From contig JAKARI010000001.1 in NCBI GenBank assembly GCA_021819245.1, positions 62,001-126,000 of the forward strand: a stretch of DNA of 64,000 nucleotides, given 5' to 3'. The notes under the pieces were generated by a model, which did no database searches, had not been told where the DNA came from, and saw only the letters and a list, made by a program, of their open reading frames with translations. The position numbers were made by a program, and so were the translations under genes. The stretch is from Pseudomonadota bacterium. Lineage in GTDB: Bacteria; Pseudomonadota; Gammaproteobacteria; Acidiferrobacterales; Acidiferrobacteraceae. Each line of letters starts with the position of its first letter. The first letter of the stretch is position 1. Positions 57,375-64,000 of this stretch are shown piece after piece.

Positions 57375-59027
57375 TTACCCCCCGATCGCCTCCCAGTGGG
57401 CAGCACCCGGGGGCACGATCGGCAAGGCCTGCTCGCGCGCGTCCACCGGCACGCGCACGAGACACGGTCCCGGCACCGTCAACACCTCAGACCAGAAATC
57501 CGCTGAGGCGGCGCCACCCGTGTCGAAGGCGGGTATGCCAAACCCCCGGGCGATGGTGACATAGTCGGCGGGCTGCTCGAAGCGCGAACAAAACCCGGGC
57601 GATTTATAGAAAAGGGCCTGCTGCTGGGCAACGAGCCCGAGCGATTGATTGTCGAGGACGATCACCTTCACATGGGCATCGATCTCGGCCAGCGTCGCCA
57701 ATTCCTGGATATTCATCAAAAGTCCGCCGTCACCCGTAAAGCAGATCACCGGGGCCTCGGGTCGCGCCTGGGCCGCACCGATGGCGGTCGGCAGCGCAAA
57801 GCCCATGGTGCCAAGGCCCCCGGACGTGAGCCAGTGCCTGGCACCGGCCAGCGGATAATGTTGTGCGACCCACATCTGGTGCTGGCCGACATCGCTCACG
57901 ACAATGGCCTGTGGGGGCGCGGCACGCGCGATGTCCTCCAGGAGGGCACGTGGGGCCGTGCGGCTGCCATCGTCCGGATATGCGGCCCGCAAGGCCGCGA
58001 TCCGCGCCCGCCACAAGGGCCGCTCGCAAGACCCAAGCCGCGCCAAAAGCGCCGTCAAGACCACGCCGAGATCACCTGCGATGGCGATATCCGGCCTCCT
58101 CAGCTTGCCAAGCTCGCGCGCATCGATATCCACATGAACCACCTTGGCATGCGGGCAGAAATCGGCAAGCCGGCCGGTGGCGCGATCGTCGAATCGCGCC
58201 CCCAAAGCCACCAGGAGGTCGGCCTCGCGCAGTGCGGCATGACTGGCGCGCGAACCATGCATGCCGAGCATGCCCAGGGACAAGGGGTGCCCCTTGGGGA
58301 GCGTACCAAGCGCCATGAGGGTCATGACCGAGGGGATGTCCTGGCGTTCGGCAAGCGTCCGCGCGAGCTGTGCCGCCTTCGCATGCACGAGCCCGCCGCC
58401 CAGATAGAGCATCGGGCGCTTCGCCTTGCCCATGGCCTCGACCACGGCCATGAGGGCCGTATCCGCCGGTAGCTGCGGCCCATCCGAGGGCAGGGCCTTT
58501 GGCGCGACACAGGCATCGGAGACGAGCTCGGTCTGCACATCCTTGGGAATATCGATCCACACCGGCCCGGGCCGCCCTGACAAGGCCTCAAAGAAGGCCG
58601 TCTCAAGGATATCCGGGAGCTCGTCGGCATGGCGCACCAGGGCGCTATACTTGGTGACCACGCGCGCGAGCGCGCAGGTGTCGACCTCCTGAAAGGCATC
58701 GGTGCCGATCAGAGGCCGCGGGACTTGGCCCGTGATCGCCAAAAGCGGTATGGAATCACGCCCGGCGTCGGCGACCGCAGTCAAGAGATTGGTGGCCCCC
58801 GGCCCGGATGACGCCAGACACACGCCGACCCTGCCGGTCGCGCGCGCATAGCCCTGCGCCACGAAGCCCGCCGCCTGCTCATGGCGGACCAGCAGATGGC
58901 GGATCTGCGTCGATTGCGCCAGGGCATCATAGATCGGCAGGACCGTGCCCCCGGGCAGGCCTGCCACCAGGCGCACCCCCTGGCGCTCAAGCAGGGTCAC
59001 AAGCAGTTCGGCACAGGTCGCAGACAT
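57375..59027 (-). CDS. ilvB: Acetolactate synthase large subunit
   Basis: ThDP-dependent condensation of pyruvate for branched-chain amino acid synthesis. 550 residues. LLVRHEQAAGFVAQGYARAT (catalytic Glu), the FAD-linked central domain, and the ThDP-binding CFTGDGGLLMNIQELATLAE with VIVLDNQSLG. No ilvN small subunit is adjacent, so regulation and partner are unknown; a catabolic or stand-alone form is possible. Confidence 0.9.
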   Translation of the reverse strand: MSATCAELLVTLLERQGVRLVAGLPGGTVLPIYDALAQSTQIRHLLVRHEQAAGFVAQGYARATGRVGVCLASSGPGATNLLTAVADAGRDSIPLLAITGQVPRPLIGTDAFQEVDTCALARVVTKYSALVRHADELPDILETAFFEALSGRPGPVWIDIPKDVQTELVSDACVAPKALPSDGPQLPADTALMAVVEAMGKAKRPMLYLGGGLVHAKAAQLARTLAERQDIPSVMTLMALGTLPKGHPLSLGMLGMHGSRASHAALREADLLVALGARFDDRATGRLADFCPHAKVVHVDIDARELGKLRRPDIAIAGDLGVVLTALLARLGSCERPLWRARIAALRAAYPDDGSRTAPRALLEDIARAAPPQAIVVSDVGQHQMWVAQHYPLAGARHWLTSGGLGTMGFALPTAIGAAQARPEAPVICFTGDGGLLMNIQELATLAEIDAHVKVIVLDNQSLGLVAQQQALFYKSPGFCSRFEQPADYVTIARGFGIPAFDTGGAASADFWSEVLTVPGPCLVRVPVDAREQALPIVPPGAAHWEAIGG

Positions 59028-59329
59028 CGTTCGGCTCCTTGCATCGCGAGGGCCGGAGTCCGCCGAGGAATGATGTCGTATAGGGACGTATCCGCCGGCG
59101 GCCTGCCGGCGGATTGAGTAGACGTTTACGTAAGGTCGCTCTGGCCGCCGGCGTTCGCTACGCGTACGACCAGTACCGCGCCGTTACAGCGGCACGCGAA
59201 TCCGGCACAAAAACGCAAGCGACAGGCAGTCATCGGTTCTCCTTAACGCCGGAACATTGTGCACGCCGGCCCAAGCCAAGACAAGGGGTCGCCTACCGCC
59301 CATCCGCCGCGTGACGGCACCGCCTGCGT

Positions 59330-59347
59330 CCTTGATGATCATCAAGG
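59330..59347 (+). promoter_or_regulatory. FNR/ANR/DNR-type binding site
   Basis: Perfect 18-bp palindrome CCTTGATGATCATCAAGG, containing TTGAT-N4-ATCAA, the exact FNR-family consensus. The centre (59338.5) is 41-45 bases from a predicted start near 59380-59383 behind a TATGGG -10 (59371-59376). That is class II activator spacing, pointing rightward to the DUF2249 gene. Confidence 0.7.
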
Positions 59348-59440
59348 AATACCTGACTGCATGAGTCAAGTATGGGCCCTGCGCCGCCCGCCCCAGGCAC
59401 CGGCGGCGCGCCCCATGACACCCAACGCGAGAGGACTCCG

Positions 59441-59722
59441 ATGACCATTGCCCCTAGCCACCTGCGCGATGACCGCACCTACCCATTCGATGCCCGGGGG
59501 ATTGCGAAGCGATTTCGCCACGCCGCGATCTTCGGCGCCCTAGACAGCTTAAACCCCGGCGAGGCCATGGACTTTCGCAATGACCACGACCCCATCCCCC
59601 TCCTTCAGCAGCTGGAGCAGCGCTACGGCCACGAGGTCGGCATCGAGTATCTCGAGCGCAGCGCCGCGGGCGTCCTGATCCGCTTTACGCGCCGCCCCAT
59701 CCAGCCCGCGACAACCCCTTAA
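59441..59722 (+). CDS. DUF2249 protein
   Basis: 93 residues. YPFDARGIAKRFRHAAIFGA, then the family core AMDFRNDHDPIPLLQQLEQR and EYLERSAAGVLIRFTRR. DUF2249 proteins accompany anaerobic/nitrosative-stress genes and hemerythrins; activity unknown. ATG 59441 follows GAGAGGA. Expected to be induced by the FNR-type site upstream (inference). Confidence 0.85.
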   Translation: MTIAPSHLRDDRTYPFDARGIAKRFRHAAIFGALDSLNPGEAMDFRNDHDPIPLLQQLEQRYGHEVGIEYLERSAAGVLIRFTRRPIQPATTP

Positions 59723-59753
59723 GAATGCGCAGGACCGCCCCCCTTGGGCCTGG

Positions 59754-60569
59754 CTACACGATGAGCCGTGCGCTGCCGGCCACAAGCGGCACCAGGACCC
59801 TGCGGAGGGGCGGGGGCAGATCGATCGGGGTGAGCAGCATCTTGACGGCCGGCTCGAAAGGGTAATAGCGCCGCATCCACACCCGTATCCGGTTGCGAAA
59901 GACCCGGAAATCGCGCCGTGTGTAGGCCGTGCGTGATTCCCACGCGAGGCTTACGTTCTTTACGGCCAGATAGGCGTCCTCGCTGTCTACCTCGACGACC
60001 CGCCGCCAGACCTCGCGCGCCACCGCCAGCCGTGATTGCGGTTCGCGTTGTTGATAGTCGCGATAGATGCGGTAAAAGCCCTTGTAGTGGCCGATCTCAT
60101 CGTCACGGATGTAGCCGGCCAATGTCGCCAGCACGGGCTCGGGGCTGGCGCGCGCGATCATCCCGTAAAAACTCGAGGTCCCGGTCTCGACCACGCACCG
60201 GGCCGCCATCTCGAGGGTCCGAGTGGGCCCAAGGAGCGCCGCCTGACAATACGGGGCGTAATCGGCCCGGAACCCATCGAATCCCCGTTGCCAATCAAAC
60301 GCCGGCCATACGGTCTCAACATAGCGGCGCAGGGCCTCGCCATGCTGCACCTCTTCCGGCCCCCATTTGTGGGCAAGCCACCCGCACGTCTCGTCATCGC
60401 CCGCGTAATAGTCGCCCAGATTGCGCGCATAGAGATCGGAGAAGATCTCCACGAACGAGGATGCGGCGAGCAGATAAAACCAGTCCTGATGGTCTGCGAT
60501 CGCCGCGCGATCCACCTGATCGTAGGCGATATCGCCCAATGACCACCGTCGGCCCAAGGCCCCCGCCAT
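59754..60569 (-). CDS. Di-iron ferritin-like protein
   Basis: 271 residues. FVEIFSDLYARNLGDYY, then WGPEEVQHGEALRRYVETVW (ExxH), TSSFYGMIARASPEPVLATL and IRDDEIGHYKGFYRIYRDYQ (ExxH) give the four-helix di-iron site of the ferritin-like/acyl-ACP-desaturase group. ATG 60569, with a GTG four codons upstream as alternative. C-terminal region is basic. Substrate unknown. Confidence 0.75.
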   Translation of the reverse strand: MAGALGRRWSLGDIAYDQVDRAAIADHQDWFYLLAASSFVEIFSDLYARNLGDYYAGDDETCGWLAHKWGPEEVQHGEALRRYVETVWPAFDWQRGFDGFRADYAPYCQAALLGPTRTLEMAARCVVETGTSSFYGMIARASPEPVLATLAGYIRDDEIGHYKGFYRIYRDYQQREPQSRLAVAREVWRRVVEVDSEDAYLAVKNVSLAWESRTAYTRRDFRVFRNRIRVWMRRYYPFEPAVKMLLTPIDLPPPLRRVLVPLVAGSARLIV

Positions 60570-60965
60570 CGTCCCCGCCACGACCCCTCCCCCCGAATCC
60601 GGTGCGGTCCCAACGCATGCTGCCGTCGCCCCCTGCGATTGTCGGCCGCCCCCTATGACAATTATAAGAAACGATCCCTGAGGCGACCAGTTGTCATCGG
60701 GTCGCAGAAAGGCCGCATCGGGAATCGACGCGCTCGGGACACAGTCCCCACGGCCTCGCGATACGGCATGATCCGTCGAACCCGAGGCTGCCACCCCTAC
60801 CCACAAACGGGCCTCGCGCACTTGACCCGCCAAGGCGGCCGTGTGGTATGAATGGGGCATGCAGGGCCGGGACCGCGGGGCCGGTCAGGCATGCAGGGGC
60901 CGCGGTGCGGCGCCAGGCCTGGAAAGACCCCGCGTCCCTGGGCCCTTTCTCAGAAGGAGACCGCG
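60570..60965. other. Divergent intergenic region, no gene seen
   Basis: 396 bases between divergent di-iron and msrA genes. Contains msrA's AAGGAG site (60955-60960). No palindrome or RNA element stood out. Confidence 0.4.
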
Positions 60966-61565
60966 ATGCACGATAACGACACCCCTGGATCACGCGATGG
61001 CACCGAATCGCCCGCCGGACCGGCAACCGAGACCGCGATCCTGGCGGGCGGCTGCTTTTGGTGTGTCGAGGCCGTATTCCAGGAGCTGCGCGGCGTCTGC
61101 GAGGTCGAGCCTGGATACTGCGGCGGGACGGCCGAGAGCGCCAACTATCACCAGGTGTGTACCGGGTGCACCGACCATGCCGAGGCGGTGCGCATCACCT
61201 ACGATCCGGGACAGATCCGCTACGACGATCTGCTCGACGTGTTTTTCACGATCGCCCACGATCCGACCCAAAAAGACCGGCAGGGCAACGACCGCGGGCG
61301 CCAGTACCGTTCAGCCGTTTTCTACACCCACGAACGCCAAAAAGCGGCGGCGGGCGCCATCATCGGGCAGCTGGCACGCAACCAGACCTACAAAGACCCG
61401 ATCGTAACCGAGATCGTGGCCGCGGGCCCCTTCTACCCGGCCGAGGCCTATCACAGGAACTACGCCGCCTGCCACCCCGATCAGCCATACATCGCGCATA
61501 TCGCGGCGCCCAAGGTCACAAAGCTCAAGCGGTATTACGCGCACATGCTGCGATGTGCACCATGA
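60966..61565 (+). CDS. msrA: Peptide methionine sulfoxide reductase A
   Basis: Reduces methionine-S-sulfoxide. 199 residues. ILAGGCFWCVEAVFQ with the catalytic GCFWC, GYCGGTAESANYHQVCTGCT, and HPDQPYIAHIAAPKV near the C-terminus. Start ATG 60966 with AAGGAG. A second msr type, msrB, follows 324 bases on the same strand, so both sulfoxide stereoisomers are handled by neighbouring genes. Confidence 0.96.
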   Translation: MHDNDTPGSRDGTESPAGPATETAILAGGCFWCVEAVFQELRGVCEVEPGYCGGTAESANYHQVCTGCTDHAEAVRITYDPGQIRYDDLLDVFFTIAHDPTQKDRQGNDRGRQYRSAVFYTHERQKAAAGAIIGQLARNQTYKDPIVTEIVAAGPFYPAEAYHRNYAACHPDQPYIAHIAAPKVTKLKRYYAHMLRCAP

Positions 61566-61889
61566 CCCCGCCCGCTTGGACGGCACAGCCGGCGGCGCGC
61601 GATGCCAACGCCAGGGGCCGCCATGACCGCCTTGGCGTTCCTGCCGGGATGCCTCGGGACCCCATTTGGGCATACAAACCAAAGCGCGCGAGGTACCCGG
61701 CTCAGCCGTTATGTAATCGCGCCTCACGGCCGACATGCGGCGTCCGCCCCTTGACGCCCCGACAGGCACCGGCGATCGTGTCATCGGGCGGCATAGCCAT
61801 CCCTCGTGGAGCAAGGGGCGCGGCCGGCGCATGACCATACCGCGACCCTCATGACGTCCAAAATCCCCTTTGTCTGACATGGAGGCCCC
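61566..61889. other. Intergenic region between msrA and msrB, no gene seen
   Basis: 324 bases, GC-rich. Only the ribosome site TGGAGG before msrB stands out. Confidence 0.4.
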
Positions 61890-62357
61890 ATGAGCGACCA
61901 CACATCCAAGCCCTATTCGGCATCGGGCTACGACCTCTCGCCTTTGCCCACCGTCATTTACGAGAGACGGGTCAGGGATCTCACCCCGGAAGAGCGGCGG
62001 GTCCTGCTGGCCTCGGGCACCGAGACACCGTTTTGCGGCGGCCTGCTCGATGAACACGGGACCGGGACCTTTGTCTGCCGCTTGTGCGCGCTGCCGCTCT
62101 TTCGGTCCGATGACAAGTTCGATTCCCGCACCGGCTGGCCGAGTTTCACACAACCCTTCGACCCCGACCATGTCGTACGAAGCGAGGATACAAGCCACGG
62201 CATGAGGCGTATCGAGATCCGATGTGCCCGCTGCCAAAGCCACCTCGGGCACGTCTTCCCCGACGGGCCGCCGCCGGTCGGTGAGCGCCACTGCGTCAAT
62301 TCCGTATCGCTGCGCTTCCTGCCGGAAGGCGCGGGCGGGGACCGGGACGACGACTGA
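61890..62357 (+). CDS. msrB: Peptide methionine sulfoxide reductase B
   Basis: Reduces methionine-R-sulfoxide. 155 residues. Zinc CxxC pairs in FVCRLCALPLFRS and IRCARCQSHLGHVF, TGWPSFTQPFDPD, and the catalytic Cys in RHCVNSVSLRFLP. Short, acidic tail. Start after TGGAGGCCCC. Confidence 0.96.
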   Translation: MSDHTSKPYSASGYDLSPLPTVIYERRVRDLTPEERRVLLASGTETPFCGGLLDEHGTGTFVCRLCALPLFRSDDKFDSRTGWPSFTQPFDPDHVVRSEDTSHGMRRIEIRCARCQSHLGHVFPDGPPPVGERHCVNSVSLRFLPEGAGGDRDDD

Positions 62358-62500
62358 AAGACGGCGCCTCGACATCGAGGCCAACCCCCCTGGCACGGTC
62401 CCCGAGACCTCGGGAAAGACCGCCCAACGAGACACGGGCCGCATGTCCTGTCGACCGGCCGCCCCAGGGGCCGCGGGACGGTGGCGGCATGCGCGCGGAA

Positions 62501-62965
62501 CTATGCGCGCGGCTTGAGCGGCCTATCGACAGGACCCTCTATCCCCTCCTCGACCGCCTCCAGGATCGGGCAGTGACAGGGGCTGTCACTATGCCGGCGA
62601 CAGTCGGCAAGCAGCGTCTCGAGCACGGACTCCATGAAGCGCAGCGCCTCGCTTTTTTCCCGCAACAGGGCCAGCTTGTCTTCGGCCAGGCGCTGGACCT
62701 CGCCGCAGGTCGAAGGATCGTCGGCCGATAGCGCCAGCATGTCGCCTATCTCGGCAAGCGTAAAGCCCAGGGACTTCGCATGCTTTATGAACTGGATACG
62801 GCGCACGAACGCCCCCGGGTAGCGGCGTATCCCGCCATAGGGCCGGGGTGGCTGCTTGATAAGGCCGCGGCGTTCATAAAAGCGGACGGTCTCGACCGAG
62901 ACATGAGCGGCCTTGGCCAGATCGCCTATCGTCATGCCGGCAAGCTTTGTCTCGTGATCCCCCAT
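62501..62965 (-). CDS. MerR-family regulator with a mercury-type Cys triad
   Basis: 154 residues. N-terminal winged helix TIGDLAKAAHVSVETVRFYE, GGIRRYPG, then the dimer helix with Cys87 (STCGEVQRLAEDK), Cys122 (LLADCRRH) and Cys130/132 (SPCHCPIL). Tn501 MerR binds Hg(II) with Cys82, 117 and 126; spacing of 35 matches, with one residue more in the second gap. ATG 62965 behind AAGGAG. No merT, merP or merA nearby in the window. Confidence 0.85.
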   Translation of the reverse strand: MGDHETKLAGMTIGDLAKAAHVSVETVRFYERRGLIKQPPRPYGGIRRYPGAFVRRIQFIKHAKSLGFTLAEIGDMLALSADDPSTCGEVQRLAEDKLALLREKSEALRFMESVLETLLADCRRHSDSPCHCPILEAVEEGIEGPVDRPLKPRA

Positions 62966-63130
62966 AGAGCGCTCCTTGTGCCTTGGGCCGGTAGAGCCGG
63001 CCTGCGGTCCCACACGGCCTCACGATCTTTAGATTCTAATGGATTTTCGGCATCGGGGGATCCCCACATTGCCTCTCGGCCGGGCGTCGTCTCCCCTTAA
63101 AGCATAAGGCCGCTGTGCGGCCGGAGGGGG

Positions 63131-63928
63131 ATGCGTCTGGCCCAAGCGTTCCGGGGATGCGCGTGGCTTGGGCTCACGGCATCCGCTATGGCCGCCCCGA
63201 TCGGATCGCCGATACCCGACAATGCCTGCCCGGTTGCGCACCGCCCCTGTCAGGCGAGCCGTGCTGAATCCGACCCCTCTCACGATGACCCGCCTGCCGC
63301 TTTTCTCATGCCGTTCCGCACCCAGCGCCCCATGCCCCTGATGCAAAAACTCGCTCAAGCCCCCGGGGACTCTTCAGTCCCGCCTTCGGGCCCCGCCCAT
63401 GCTCTTGTTGTGGGGGCCTTCCTGAGTGCAACACCAGGCGAGTGGCGGGCCATCGCAATCACCGAAATGCGGACCAACGATCTCAAATCGACCGCGGCGG
63501 GCCGGCAACTGATCCGCCAGATCAAGGTCGCGGCCACCGCACAAGGGGCCGCGACCACACCGCCCGGTGCGGAGGCCGGCGCCCCCTTTAAGCCGCAATG
63601 GACACCCGCCTCACGCATCGCAAGCGGGATGCTGGCAAGACGGCTGCGTGCCCTGCGCGTGGCCGAGGAACGGGCCACCATGCGCCGCGCGGGCGCGCCG
63701 GTCCCGCTCCCCACGGGGATCTGTCGGGCCACCCTGGTCCTGTCATCGGCAGGCGGGGTTCGTAAAATGACGAGGCCGGGTTGCTCAAATACTGGCCTGC
63801 AAAACGCCTTTTTGCGTGCGGTCTTTGCGCGAGAGACCTTGCGCGCCTTAGTCGGCCCGGGACCGCGGCTGGTACACGTCAATACCATCGCGCCGGTCAG
63901 CGAACCGGGCCTTGGCCCGTATCGTTAG
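63131..63928 (+). CDS. Secreted protein with TonB/TolA-like C-terminus
   Basis: 265 residues. Signal-like N-terminus MRLAQAFRGCAWLGLTASAM ending at AMAA, a Pro/Ala-rich low-complexity middle, and a C-terminal GICRATLVLSSAGGVRKMTR and NAFLRAVFARETLRALVG that fits the TonB/TolA C-terminal pattern loosely. Divergent from the MerR gene with 165 bases between starts. No function assigned. Confidence 0.5.
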   Translation: MRLAQAFRGCAWLGLTASAMAAPIGSPIPDNACPVAHRPCQASRAESDPSHDDPPAAFLMPFRTQRPMPLMQKLAQAPGDSSVPPSGPAHALVVGAFLSATPGEWRAIAITEMRTNDLKSTAAGRQLIRQIKVAATAQGAATTPPGAEAGAPFKPQWTPASRIASGMLARRLRALRVAEERATMRRAGAPVPLPTGICRATLVLSSAGGVRKMTRPGCSNTGLQNAFLRAVFARETLRALVGPGPRLVHVNTIAPVSEPGLGPYR

Positions 63929-63952
63929 GAACCGCGGCATGAGGTTGGATTT

Positions 63953-64000
63953 TTAGGCCGGTTGCGCCTCGAGATGCTTTACCAAGGGAATCAGCTTGGC
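63953..64000 (-). CDS. C-terminal end of an unidentified gene (partial)
   Basis: Minus-strand frame ending ...AKLIPLVKHLEAQPA with TAA at 63955-63953; the rest lies outside the window. Amphipathic helix; family not identifiable from 15 residues. Confidence 0.4.
   Translation of the reverse strand, partial: AKLIPLVKHLEAQPA

Overview
The window is about 64 kb of a GC-rich gammaproteobacterial chromosome. The run gyrA-serC-serA-pheA-hisC-tyrA-aroA-cmk-rpsA-ihfB-lapA-lapB-pyrF is a classic gammaproteobacterial order, and LapA/LapB with heptose genes point to an LPS-bearing outer membrane. Many reading frames overlap by 1-17 bases, so this is a tightly packed genome. An Acidiferrobacter/Acidithiobacillus-like lineage is a guess only.

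Layout. (1) 1-240: a decayed IS1634-type transposase fragment at the window edge. (2) 343-8867, minus strand: surface-polysaccharide block (WbpM/CapD-like dehydratase, WecA/WbpL-like GT4, GT2, an SDR epimerase, an ABC flippase-like exporter, HldD, RfaE1 kinase). (3) 8864-23135, minus strand: housekeeping supercluster from pyrF back to gyrA, covering aromatic amino acid, histidine and serine synthesis, CMP kinase, ribosomal protein S1, IHF-beta, LPS-assembly proteins and gyrase A. (4) 23136-25471: a zinc-ribbon protein and a badly decayed DDE transposase. (5) 25472-32220: MFS transporter, DUF2459 lipoprotein and two tandem paralogous sensor-GAF-EAL proteins (c-di-GMP turnover). (6) 32641-34811: pyrC, a host-attachment-family protein and tRNA-Arg(CCT).

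(7) 34767-52002: a 17.2-kb integrative element inserted in the 3' end of tRNA-Arg(CCT), bounded by a 47-bp perfect direct repeat. It carries a tyrosine integrase at the tRNA end, a MOBF (TrwC/TraI-like) relaxase-helicase, a TrwB/TraD-like coupling protein, and a divergent StbABC/TraKLM-like leading-region operon. Between relaxase and leading operon lies a candidate oriT (three stacked inverted repeats, one abutting a MOBF-like nic sequence). It also has a RepA-helicase/RepC-like replication module with four iterons at 20-21 bp pitch, an AlpA-like excision factor, and small cargo genes. No mating-pair-formation (type IV secretion) genes are present, so it looks like a mobilizable (IME), possibly self-replicating, element rather than a self-transmissible ICE. 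A compact structured RNA leader (about 140 nt of abutting helices, 39148-39286) precedes two cargo genes and is the least explained feature.

(8) 52003-64000: chromosome again, with mostly single metabolic or stress genes: dienelactone hydrolase, DODA-type dioxygenase, Spy/CpxP-like protein, adenine/adenosine deaminase, acetolactate synthase large subunit, a DUF2249 gene behind a perfect FNR/DNR-type box, a di-iron ferritin-like protein, MsrA, MsrB, a MerR regulator with a mercury-type cysteine triad, and a TonB-C-like secreted protein.
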